Positions 49,078 to 56,158 are shown, counted from the first letter of the stretch. The stretch: DNA of 64,000 nt from QHXW01 sp035280425 (GCA_035280425.1 DATEFW010000003.1:51431-115430); one strand, 5' to 3'. The notes: a model not told the origin generated them from the letters alone. A program made the numbers and translations.

Positions 49078-49892
49078 ACCTTTGGGAAGCCGAGGTCTTT
49101 AGTGTTTCTTGGGCCATATTCCTTACTCAGGGATTCCAGTTCTGGCAAGGAGACCGGGCACCCCAGCGGATAAGGATTGTCCGCCGATAGCATGAAGCCG
49201 GTGTCCGCCGTGGCAACCACCATCTCGATAGTATCGTTTACGGTAGGGGCGCGAGACGCCATCATGCGGGCCTCATAGGCATGTAAGGCGGATTGCCGTA
49301 TATTCAGACTGAGTTTTTGATGGCGATAATTCAGCCATCCATCGGCATTGACTGCGCCCGTTCCTATTGCCTGGTATCCAGGAAAAGCGACAGCATGAAC
49401 CAGGGCTGAATTCTCGTAGTATCGCCCCACAAAATAGAGAAGCGCCTTACCGTCGTCATCAAATGTCCCAATTAAGAGCTCGGCACGCACATCGTAGTCC
49501 TGCCACTCTCTAATAATATCGGCTGAACTGTATTGCGGTATCCCGCCGGGCTGCATGGCATATCTCGGATTAACAACATCAAATGCGAAATGCTCGGATC
49601 GGTGCCCGTGCACCACTCGGTTCATCGACCGCCAGATTGTTCCGTGGTTGCGCGGACCAGCGAGGCCCCTTAGGGTTTCCTGTATGACACCAAATATCTC
49701 TCCAGCAATTTCCATCTTACCTGCACACACCGCGTACAGGCGCTCAGACGGGTAGCAGTACATCTTGTGGACTTCATCTGTCGAATCCGTGTCGGTAGAT
49801 CCCATCGTATCGGAAAACATCGCGATGGCATCCGGTCTGGGACTGTGCGGCCTGGGTTGTGTTGAGCAAAGAACCCCGATTCCAATTGTCAT
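49050..49892 (-). CDS. Passenger Ntn-hydrolase, proteasome beta/HslV-like
   Basis: A 280-residue protein whose N-terminus MTIGIGVLC, then DAIAMFSDTMGS, DEVHKMYCYPSERLYAVCAGKMEIAGEIFGVIQ follows the proteasome-beta pattern. After removal of Met, Thr is residue 1, a possible nucleophile. An aspartate follows in FSDT (D27) and a lysine in VHKMY (K42), spaced like D17 and K33 of HslV/proteasome after a ten-residue insertion. The last 100 residues are unlike HslV. The ATG at 49892 is chosen over an open frame to 49994 because AAAGGAG lies seven bases before it and it puts Thr at position 2. No chaperone ATPase is adjacent. Role in the element is unknown. Confidence 0.72.
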   Translation of the reverse strand: MTIGIGVLCSTQPRPHSPRPDAIAMFSDTMGSTDTDSTDEVHKMYCYPSERLYAVCAGKMEIAGEIFGVIQETLRGLAGPRNHGTIWRSMNRVVHGHRSEHFAFDVVNPRYAMQPGGIPQYSSADIIREWQDYDVRAELLIGTFDDDGKALLYFVGRYYENSALVHAVAFPGYQAIGTGAVNADGWLNYRHQKLSLNIRQSALHAYEARMMASRAPTVNDTIEMVVATADTGFMLSADNPYPLGCPVSLPELESLSKEYGPRNTKDLGFPKVQASKATSS

Positions 49893-49989
49893 GGGCGACT
49901 CCTTTTGATGCACAGGATATCGCACACGCTCGACCGGTCGGGGAGCGGGCCTATGGGTCAACGGCTTTCTGAAGTCAACTGCCAACATT

Positions 49990-50008
49990 TTCAAACTGAC
50001 CCACTACC
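49990..50008 (-). repeat. Right terminal inverted repeat of the IS1-like element
   Basis: Exact reverse complement of the left repeat, followed by CTAAAAGT at 50009-50016. Confidence 0.93.
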
Positions 50009-50056
50009 CTAAAAGTTTACATAATATTCGTTATCGGAAGTCCCGTACAGCCCCGC

Positions 50057-51424
50057 CTAGCGAAACTTAACCGACTGCACCATGTCGTTGTACACGTTCT
50101 CCGAATTCTTGAACTCGGAGGCGGGCGCGATGAATACCAGGTAAAACAGCGCGTCCGGGCGCTGCACGGTCAGCAGCGCGTCGGTCTCTTCGACGCCGTT
50201 GAAGGGCGAGCTGCCGGATAGCATGGTGATCAGCGCCTCGTGGCCGTTGGCCTTGACGTGCCGGCCGCTGCGCGCCACCTTCATGTTGGGATTCGCGACC
50301 TGCAAATGGTGGACGAGATCGTCGGTGGCCTGGCCGAGGGTGTCGTCGCGATTTTCCGGCGTAAAGAAGCTGGCGATCACGCCGTAGCCGATCTGCGCGT
50401 TGCCGTCTGCGCTCTGGACGATTCCGGCGCGCGGCGCGATCGTGACGGAATCGGCGTTCTGCTCGCCCAGTACCTGCCAGTTGTCCGGATAAGAAAGCGA
50501 AAAGCTCTTGCCCTGGTAAGCGGTGAGCTTTTTGGAGGGCCGCATGTCGGCGGGATTTGTGGAGGTCCCGTTCGCAGCGGTGCGGAAACCGGGTTTGGGA
50601 CTGGCGGGCAGCTTCGCGACTTCGGCTTTGGCGTGACTGAGGGCCCCGGTGTCAAAACCGTAATTCCGTTGCGGCAGCGTGCGGATTTCGGCTTCGATGG
50701 CCTGCTCGCGGTTGCCGGGATTCGGATGGTCGGAGAGAAATTGCATGGCGCGGCCGCCGCCGCCGGCGCCTTGGAGCTTTTCGAAAAAGCGCGCCATCTC
50801 GATGGGGTTGTAGCCGGCTTCGGACATAATGTGGGAGCCGAGCGCGTCGGCCTGGCTTTCGGCATCACGCGAGTAGCGCAGCAGCACGGAATTCAAACCC
50901 AGGCCGATGCCGAGCTGCGCCAGTTGTCCCATGAGCGATCCGTTGCCCACGATGGCGCCCGCGAGAGCCGCCGGAATCTGCAACAGGTTGGCTTTGGACG
51001 CCTGGTTGGTGCCGTGCCTCAGGGCCACGTGCGAGATCTCGTGAGCCATGACGCCGGCAAGCTGCGCTTCGTTATCGGCCGCAGCGATGGTTCCGGTGTT
51101 GACGAACGTGGGGCCTCCGGGCAAGGCGAAGGCATTGATGCTTTTATCCTGAACGACCGTGAAGGTGTAAGGATAGCCGCCCGCTTCGGGCTGCGAGGCC
51201 AGCCGCTTGCCTACGCGCTGGATGTAGTCCTGAAGCGCGGGATCGTTCACAATGATGGCCTGCTTGCGGACCTGGGCGGCGGCCTCCTGGCCGAGCTGGA
51301 TATCCTGTTGTTTCGAGAAAAGATTGAACCCTGGCTTGAGCGGATCGCCCGGCTTTCGCGCCGCACTCGGGATGGCGGTCCCGGCGATCAGCAGTAGGAC
51401 GCTGACAAGTCTTCTCTGCCGCAT
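50057..51424 (-). CDS. M48-family zinc metalloprotease
   Basis: An exported protease of about 455 residues (RRLVSVLLLIAGTAIPSAA). The zinc site is VMAHEISHVALRHGT (HExxH), and the third ligand is the glutamate in YSRDAESQADALGSHIM. FLSDHPNPGNREQAIEAEI is the conserved end of the catalytic domain. The relatives BepA and LoiP act in outer-membrane protein quality control. The C-terminal 150 residues (SFSLSYPDNWQVLGEQNADSVTIAP) form an extra beta domain. Start 51424 is chosen because AAGGAG lies nine bases before it; earlier ATG and TTG codons at 51430 and 51442 fall on or before that site. Confidence 0.93.
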   Translation of the reverse strand: MRQRRLVSVLLLIAGTAIPSAARKPGDPLKPGFNLFSKQQDIQLGQEAAAQVRKQAIIVNDPALQDYIQRVGKRLASQPEAGGYPYTFTVVQDKSINAFALPGGPTFVNTGTIAAADNEAQLAGVMAHEISHVALRHGTNQASKANLLQIPAALAGAIVGNGSLMGQLAQLGIGLGLNSVLLRYSRDAESQADALGSHIMSEAGYNPIEMARFFEKLQGAGGGGRAMQFLSDHPNPGNREQAIEAEIRTLPQRNYGFDTGALSHAKAEVAKLPASPKPGFRTAANGTSTNPADMRPSKKLTAYQGKSFSLSYPDNWQVLGEQNADSVTIAPRAGIVQSADGNAQIGYGVIASFFTPENRDDTLGQATDDLVHHLQVANPNMKVARSGRHVKANGHEALITMLSGSSPFNGVEETDALLTVQRPDALFYLVFIAPASEFKNSENVYNDMVQSVKFR

Positions 51425-51486
51425 TGTCATGTACTCCTTCAAATGACGGTTTGCTACTCCATCATGGCCTTACGGTAAGCGCAAAT

Positions 51487-51517
51487 TTGGGTGGAGCAAC
51501 TTCCCTTCCACTATAAT
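51487..51517 (+). promoter_or_regulatory. Promoter-like pair before ilvE
   Basis: A perfect TATAAT (51512-51517) lies six bases before the ilvE ATG; the best -35 is TTGGGT (51487-51492) at a long 19-base spacing. The transcript would be leaderless. Confidence 0.5.
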
Positions 51518-51523
51518 GAAACC

Positions 51524-52483
51524 ATGTTGACCCCCACAGAAAAGATCTGGCACAACGGCCATTTCGTGGCCTGGGACGATGCGAAAATTCACGTGTTGTC
51601 GCATGTTGTCAGCTACGGCAGCTCGGTATTCGAAGGCATCCGCTGCTACGCCACGCCTTCGGGACCGGCGGTTTTCCGGCTGCACGAGCATGTGCGGCGC
51701 ATGTTCGACTCGGCAAAAATTTACCGGATGGAAAATCTGGGTTACACGGCTTCGCAGATCGAAGACGCGCTGTGCGAGCTGGTGCGGGTCAACAAGCTCA
51801 AGTCGTGCTATTTGCGGCCGATCGTGCTGCGCGCGTTCGGCGAGATGGGGGTCAACCCGCTGAAGAATCCGCTGGACGTGTTTCTGGCGTGCTGGGAATG
51901 GGGCAAGTACCTGGGTGACGAAGCGCTGGCGGAAGGCGTGGATGTGTGCGTTTCGAGCTGGAACCGGATCGCACCCAATACCCTGCCCACGCTGGCCAAA
52001 GCGGGCGCGAACTACATGAACTCGCAGCTTATCAAGATGGAAGCGATCATCAACGGGTATTCGGAAGGGATCGCGCTCGATGCGGCGGGTTATGTAAGTG
52101 AAGGCTCGGGCGAAAACATCTTTGTGGTGCGCGACGGGAAGATTTCGACGCCGCCGCTGGGAGCTTCCGTACTGCCGGGGATCACACGCGATACGGTTTT
52201 GCGCCTGGCCGAGGAGCTGGACATTCCGCTGGTTGAGACGATCATTCCGCGGGAGATGCTGTACATCGCCGACGAAGTGTTCTTTTCGGGCACGGCGGCA
52301 GAGATCACGCCGATTCGCTCGATCGACCGGATTCAGATTGGCAAAGGGCGGCGCGGGCCGGTGGCGGAGAGGCTGCAAAAGGAATTTTTCGCGGTGATCA
52401 ACGGAACGAAGCCGGACCGGCATGGGTGGCTGACGCCCGTAGGCAAGCCGGAGCTACAGCCCAGTCTGGCGGGAAAGAAATAA
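51524..52483 (+). CDS. ilvE: Branched-chain amino-acid aminotransferase
   Basis: Fold-type IV PLP enzyme of 319 residues interconverting Leu, Ile and Val with their 2-keto acids. IWHNGHFVAWDDAKIHVLSHVVSYGSSVFEGIRCY is the N-terminal segment. TLAKAGANYMNSQLIKMEAI includes the PLP lysine, EGIALDAAGYVSEGSGENIFVV is the family signature, and EVFFSGTAAEITPI the cofactor phosphate loop. The ATG at 51524 is preferred over an open frame from 51491 because the -10 box overlaps the latter. It faces away from the M48 protease gene; no other ilv gene is nearby. Confidence 0.95.
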   Translation: MLTPTEKIWHNGHFVAWDDAKIHVLSHVVSYGSSVFEGIRCYATPSGPAVFRLHEHVRRMFDSAKIYRMENLGYTASQIEDALCELVRVNKLKSCYLRPIVLRAFGEMGVNPLKNPLDVFLACWEWGKYLGDEALAEGVDVCVSSWNRIAPNTLPTLAKAGANYMNSQLIKMEAIINGYSEGIALDAAGYVSEGSGENIFVVRDGKISTPPLGASVLPGITRDTVLRLAEELDIPLVETIIPREMLYIADEVFFSGTAAEITPIRSIDRIQIGKGRRGPVAERLQKEFFAVINGTKPDRHGWLTPVGKPELQPSLAGKK

Positions 52484-52486
52484 AAA

Positions 52487-52544
52487 AACAGCGCAACCCG
52501 AGCCGGCCACCTCCCCCGAGATCTACCGCTCAGATTGCGCTGTT
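52487..52544 (+). repeat. Inverted repeat directly after ilvE
   Basis: AACAGCGCAA (52487-52496) and TTGCGCTGTT (52535-52544) are perfect ten-base complements separated by 38 bases. No long T-run follows, so it is not a clear intrinsic terminator; it could be mRNA 3'-end protection or part of a small RNA. Confidence 0.55.
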
Positions 52545-52645
52545 GATGAACTCTTCCTTTTTAGCGTGCGCCAGCGCGGCGCGCCAGAAAAAATTCGGGG
52601 GATTTCGAGTTTTTCAACAGATTTTTTTATGAAATGGATGTTGGA

Positions 52646-52670
52646 TTTGGCAGACGCCGAATGTGCCAAA
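52646..52670 (+). promoter_or_regulatory. Operator-like inverted repeat before nagA
   Basis: TTTGGCA (52646-52652) and TGCCAAA (52664-52670) form a 7-11-7 palindrome 21 bases before the nagA ATG, just upstream of TATAAA (52677-52682). Its position between -35 and -10 regions suits a repressor site responding to amino-sugar status, but the regulator is not known. Confidence 0.45.
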
Positions 52671-52690
52671 CCTGTGTATAAAGCAAAGCC

Positions 52691-53827
52691 ATGACAATTT
52701 GTTCGGGAATTGACGCCGCGACCGGCTCGGCAATTGAAATTTCATTCAACGGAACGATACAGAATGTTCGCCCGGCCGGGGGAAAATGCAATCACTGGAT
52801 CGCTCCGGGCTGGGTGGACATCCAGGTAAACGGATTCGCCGGCGTGGACTACAACTCTCCCGCGACGCCGCAGGAAGAGATTGCGCGGTCGATTGAAGTG
52901 CTGCATTCCTGCGGGGTGACGCGCTTTTATCCAACGGTGATCACGGGCGCGCCGGAGGACATGGTGGGCGCCTTGCGGAACCTGGCGCGCGCCAAGGATA
53001 GCCTGGCCCATGGTGCAACGATGGACGGCTTTCACGTGGAAGGCCCGCACATCTCGCCCGATGAAGGACCTCGCGGGGCGCATCCCAAGCGCTGGGTGCG
53101 GAAGCCGGATATCGACGAATTCCGCGGCTGGCAGGACGCAACCGGCGGGCGGATCCGGCTGGTGACGCTGGCGCCCGAGTGGCCGGAGGCGCCGAAGTAT
53201 ATAGAAGCCGTGGTGGCGCAGAGCGTGGTGGTCAGCATCGGGCATACGGCCGCCGAGGCGCGCCACATTGCAGATGCGGTGAGCGCCGGCGCGACTATGT
53301 CCACTCATTTGGGAAACGGGGCGCATGGCGTGATGCGGCGGCATCCCAATTACATCTGGGAGCAACTCGCGGAAGACCGGCTGCGGGCCAGCTTCATCGT
53401 AGACGGCATTCACCTGCCGCAATCGTTTATCCGGGTGGCGCTGCGAGCGAAAGGTGTGGAGCGCGCCGTGCTGGTGACGGACGCCAGCTCACCGGCGGGT
53501 TGCACACCGGGACGCTACCGGTTAGGCGAACAGGACGTGGACCTTACGCCGGACAATCGCGTGGTGCTTGCGGGCCAGGAACGGCTGGCGGGCTCGGCGC
53601 TGCGGATGGACCGCGGCGTCGAAAATCTGATGCGGCTGGGTGGCCTGAGCCTGGCGGATGCGGTGCGCCTGGCAACTGTCAATGCGGCGCGTGCGGGTCG
53701 TGTGCCGGGCCGTGAGAAGGGACTCGCTGCCGGAGAACGGGCGGACCTGGTGCTGTTCGACTTTGACGCTTCGTCAAAAAAGATTGAGATCAAAGCCACG
53801 TACATCGGCGGAGAGCGCGTGGTTTAG
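52691..53827 (+). CDS. nagA: N-acetylglucosamine-6-phosphate deacetylase
   Basis: Amidohydrolase-superfamily enzyme of 378 residues removing acetate from GlcNAc-6-phosphate. WIAPGWVDIQVNGFAGVDY is the metal-site opening. TMDGFHVEGPHISPDEGPRGAH holds the metal-binding glutamate. VSIGHTAAEARH and MSTHLGNGAHGVMRRHP supply the histidines, the second replacing the usual HLFNAM. LVTDASSPAG carries the catalytic aspartate. The altered HLFNAM segment makes substrate identity slightly less sure. No nagB, nagE or hexosaminidase gene is adjacent. An operator-like palindrome precedes it. Confidence 0.9.
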   Translation: MTICSGIDAATGSAIEISFNGTIQNVRPAGGKCNHWIAPGWVDIQVNGFAGVDYNSPATPQEEIARSIEVLHSCGVTRFYPTVITGAPEDMVGALRNLARAKDSLAHGATMDGFHVEGPHISPDEGPRGAHPKRWVRKPDIDEFRGWQDATGGRIRLVTLAPEWPEAPKYIEAVVAQSVVVSIGHTAAEARHIADAVSAGATMSTHLGNGAHGVMRRHPNYIWEQLAEDRLRASFIVDGIHLPQSFIRVALRAKGVERAVLVTDASSPAGCTPGRYRLGEQDVDLTPDNRVVLAGQERLAGSALRMDRGVENLMRLGGLSLADAVRLATVNAARAGRVPGREKGLAAGERADLVLFDFDASSKKIEIKATYIGGERVV

Positions 53828-53855
53828 GGTTCGGCAAGTGATAACATGAGCGGAC

Positions 53856-54863
53856 ATGAAACACCTTGCGATGGCTCTCAGCCTGGTTCCGGCGGTTCTC
53901 GCGGCTGCCGGCGGGTACCATGTGCTCACGAAATACAAGGTCGGCGGCGAGGGTGGGTGGGATTATCTCTATGCCGATTCCGCCGCGCGGCGTCTCTACG
54001 TTTCCCATGCAACGCAGGTCGAGGTGCTGAATCTCGATTCCGGCGAAGTGGTGGGCAAGATTCCCGATACTCCCGGTGTGCACGGCATCGCCATTGCGCC
54101 GGAATCAGGACGTGGATTCGTCAGTTGTGGACGGGCATCGCTGGTTAAGATTTTCGATCTCAAGACGCTGAAGCCCGCGGGTGAAGCGGCGACCGGTAAG
54201 AACCCCGACGCCATTATTTACGATCCGGCGAGCCGCCGCGTTTTTGCCTTCAACGGCGGGAGCGGGAGCGCTACGGCCATCGACGCTGCTGACGGGAAAG
54301 TGGCGGGGACGATCGAATTAGGCGGGCGTCCCGAGTTTGCGGCCGCAGACGGCGCAGGCAACGTTTACGTGAACCTAGAAGACAAGAGCGAAGTGGTTCG
54401 GATCGATCCGAAGAAACTAACGGCCGCGAGCCCTTGGCCGCTGGCGCCGTGCGAAGAGCCTTCGGGAATGGCGATCGACGCGCGGCATCACCGTCTGTTC
54501 ATCGGCTGCTCTAACAAGATGATGGCGATTATGGACGCCGAAAACGGCCACGTCGTGACTACCGTCCCGATCGGCCAGGGCGTGGACGCCAATGGTTTCG
54601 ATCCCGGGACCGGGCTGGCATTCAGCTCGAACGGAGATGGAACGCTGACCGTAGTTCACGAAGATTCGCCGGATAAATTCACGGTCGTGGAGAACGCGAA
54701 GACAATACGCGGCGCCCGCACTATGGCGCTCGATACCAAAACCCACCATGTGTTGCTCTCCTGCGCGGAATATGAGCCGGCGCCCGCGCCGACGACCGAG
54801 CGCCCGCGGCCGCGGCCGCCAGTTTTGCCGGGAACCTTCGCGATTCTGGTAATGAGCCGGTAA
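53856..54863 (+). CDS. Exported YncE-like beta-propeller protein
   Basis: A 335-residue protein with a signal peptide (MKHLAMALSLVPAVLAAAG). Repeated blade units follow the YVTN/NHL pattern: GWDYLYADSAARRLYVSHATQVEVLNLDSGEVVGKIP, GVHGIAIAPESGRGFVSCGRASLVKIFDLKTL and NPDAIIYDPASRRVFAFNGGSGSATAID. Probably a seven-bladed propeller binding a partner or ligand in the periplasm. No catalytic residues are visible. The tail (APAPTTERPRPRPPVLPGTF) is proline-rich. Convergent with the peroxiredoxin gene, 12 bases apart. Confidence 0.87.
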   Translation: MKHLAMALSLVPAVLAAAGGYHVLTKYKVGGEGGWDYLYADSAARRLYVSHATQVEVLNLDSGEVVGKIPDTPGVHGIAIAPESGRGFVSCGRASLVKIFDLKTLKPAGEAATGKNPDAIIYDPASRRVFAFNGGSGSATAIDAADGKVAGTIELGGRPEFAAADGAGNVYVNLEDKSEVVRIDPKKLTAASPWPLAPCEEPSGMAIDARHHRLFIGCSNKMMAIMDAENGHVVTTVPIGQGVDANGFDPGTGLAFSSNGDGTLTVVHEDSPDKFTVVENAKTIRGARTMALDTKTHHVLLSCAEYEPAPAPTTERPRPRPPVLPGTFAILVMSR

Positions 54864-54875
54864 ACCGGGAGCCGG

Positions 54876-55412
54876 CTAACCTTTATGGTGCAGGCGGCTG
54901 CATGCGGTTTCCGCACCCGAACTGTCGACGGCGGTCTTCCCTTCCTCGATGTACTGAATTTTGCCCTCTTTATCGATCACGAAGGTGGCGCGGTTGGCGA
55001 TCCCAAGGTCTTTGATCAGAACGCCATACTCGGTGGCGACTTCGCGCTTGGTGAAGTCGCTCAGCAGCGGGAACGTCAGCTTGTTCTTCTCGGCGAACTC
55101 TTTCTGCGACGGAGTGAAGTCCTCGCTGATGCCGAGCACCTGCGTATCATGCCCGTCAAATTTGGCCATACCAGCCTGGTATGACAGCATTTCCTTCGTT
55201 CAACCGCCGGTGAAAGCCGCTGGGAAAAACGCCAGCACGACGTTCTTCTTTCCACGAAAACTGGAGAGCGTGACTTTGTCGCCGCTGGTCGAAGGCAGCG
55301 TGAAGTCGGGCGCGGAGTCGCCTACCTTGAGCTGCGTCTTGGGCGGGTTGAATTGAGCGATGAGTCCGGCTGCGCCGATCGAGGCGAACAGCAACACACG
55401 AAGCTTCCTCAT
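54876..55412 (-). CDS. Exported AhpC/TSA-type peroxiredoxin with in-frame UGA at the peroxidatic cysteine (selenoprotein candidate)
   Basis: A 178-residue peroxiredoxin if the TGA at 55202-55200 is read as selenocysteine 71. The signal peptide is MRKLRVLLFASIGAAGLIAQ. LKVGDSAPDFTLPSTSGDKVTLSSFRGKKNVVLAFFPAAFTGG-(UGA)-TKEMLSYQAGMAKF is the standard peroxidatic loop, with the UGA exactly at the catalytic cysteine. VLGISEDFTPSQKEFAEKNKLTFPLLSDFTKREVATEYGV and GIANRATFVIDKEGKIQY complete the fold. C171 near the end is a possible resolving cysteine. Strong GGGAGG precedes the ATG at 55412. A nine-base-pair hairpin starts 14 bases after the UGA. The alternative is a nonsense mutation, but the rest is fully preserved. 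Confidence 0.85.
55165..55185 (-). promoter_or_regulatory. Candidate bacterial SECIS hairpin of the peroxiredoxin gene
   Basis: On the minus strand GTCATACCA pairs with TGGTATGGC (nine pairs, one G-U) around a GGC loop that begins 23 bases after the UGA. G in the first loop position and this distance match bacterial SECIS requirements. Confidence 0.65.
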
Positions 55413-55532
55413 GAATCCTCCCGGGTAGAACCCGAGGCTATCATTTTTCGCGGCGCGCGCGCAATCGTGTGAGGACGTGGGCGCAGGTTTTACATGTTGT
55501 AATCCTGCGCACATGGTGTGGCGCGGAACGGG

Positions 55533-55561
55533 TTGCTTTTTAGGCGCCGTAGAGTTATAGT
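55533..55561 (+). promoter_or_regulatory. Promoter for the structured leader
   Basis: TTGCTT (55533-55538) and TATAGT (55556-55561) have 17-base spacing. Transcription would start near 55568, giving a leader of about 160 bases before the ATG at 55730. Confidence 0.55.
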
Positions 55562-55580
55562 CAGATCGCGTGGATTGATT

Positions 55581-55692
55581 TAGGGTTCGCTTGCCGGATC
55601 CGAGCTAATTGCAACCACGTTAAAAAAAGTGCTAAAGGCAAGTCGGTTGCAGTTGGAACCCTGAGGCCTTTGGCCCAGGGTTTTTGCTTTTT
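55581..55692 (+). promoter_or_regulatory. Riboswitch-like leader RNA with competing antiterminator and terminator
   Basis: P1: AGGGTTC (55582-55588) pairs with GAACCCT (55656-55662). P2: GCTTG (55589-55593) pairs with CGAGC (55601-55605). P3: GCAACC (55611-55616) pairs with GGTTGC (55645-55650). CTTGCC (55590-55595) could alternatively pair with GGCAAG (55637-55642), crossing P3 as a pseudoknot. The terminator AACCCTG (55657-55663) with CAGGGTT (55676-55682), containing an inner GGCC/GGCC stem and followed by TTTTTGCTTTTT, uses the same strand as P1. No known riboswitch class was recognised. No other gene on this strand lies within 690 bases upstream, so the terminator belongs to this leader. 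Apart from this, bases 55413-55729 hold no gene. Confidence 0.7.
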
Positions 55693-55729
55693 ATGGGCCG
55701 ACTTTGCCGGATGCTGGAGGTATTTTGCG

Positions 55730-56158
55730 ATGAGCGTCTGGCCGAGTGTTGCATCCGCCAATTCTTCAGCCCTCCGTGGAGTCGAGGGAGAGCTGGTTTC
55801 CGTTTCCGTAGCCGTTGCGCCGCGCGACCTGGAAAGTCTCCTGCAGGTTTTGGCCGAACTGGATTTCCCCATTAATCCGCAGATTTATCACGACGCCGCG
55901 GTGATTTACGTTCATCGCGACGGCAGCCGGCGCGAAGAGCCCGCGACCATTGTCGAGTTTCCGGCCTATGCCGGACATCTCCCGAAGATGCGTGGCGCGC
56001 TCGAAGCATCAGGTTTCGCTGCGAACGCGATTTCCGTCAGCCCGATGCTCGACGAGATGCATTCGCCTGCGCACACGGAACCGGCGCCGCCGAGTGCGTC
56101 GTACTCCTACCGGATCTGGCGCAAACGGCCGGACGTGATGACAGCGGGAACCCAGTAA
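55730..56158 (+). CDS. Hypothetical protein controlled by the structured leader
   Basis: A 142-residue cytosolic protein. The middle (ELVSVSVAVAPRDLESLLQVLAELDFPINPQIYHDAAVIYVHRDG and EPATIVEFPAYAGHLPKMRGALEASGF) has a beta-alpha-beta pattern that might be a ferredoxin-like, ACT-like or small regulatory domain. I do not recognise it. The tail is proline- and serine-rich. TGGAGGT lies eight bases before the ATG at 55730. It stands between the leader RNA and ccmE and is probably the gene the leader controls; read-through into the ccm genes 110 bases later is possible. Confidence 0.72.
   Translation: MSVWPSVASANSSALRGVEGELVSVSVAVAPRDLESLLQVLAELDFPINPQIYHDAAVIYVHRDGSRREEPATIVEFPAYAGHLPKMRGALEASGFAANAISVSPMLDEMHSPAHTEPAPPSASYSYRIWRKRPDVMTAGTQ

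Larger units (their letters stand above)
47453..50008. mobile_element. IS1-like transposable element (2,556 bp) with passenger genes
   Basis: Bounded by perfect 19-base inverted terminal repeats, GGTAGTGGGTCAGTTTGAA at 47453-47471 and its reverse complement at 49990-50008. It is flanked on both sides by the 8-base direct repeat CTAAAAGT (47445-47452 and 50009-50016). The GG-beginning ends, 8-base duplication and transposase all fit the IS1 family. Inside are a small basic protein, a possible Cas2-like protein, the transposase and a proteasome-beta-like Ntn hydrolase. At about 2.5 kb it is far longer than a simple IS1 (under 1 kb). The interior is visibly more A+T-rich than flanking genes. It is inserted in intergenic DNA between the sigma-factor and M48 protease genes. 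Confidence 0.93.

Noticed and set aside
50240..51397. A 385-codon plus-strand open frame
   Set aside because: Antisense to the M48 protease with its HEISH motif.
55191..55202. Sequencing error or frameshift splitting the peroxiredoxin into two genes
   Set aside because: Both halves are in the same frame and only the catalytic codon is changed. A random error at that exact codon twice in the window is improbable.
55582..55692. Possible selC (tRNA-Sec) gene next to the Sec peroxiredoxin
   Set aside because: No eight-base acceptor stem, no UCA anticodon loop and no TTCGA arm could be placed. The hairpins fit a leader RNA instead.
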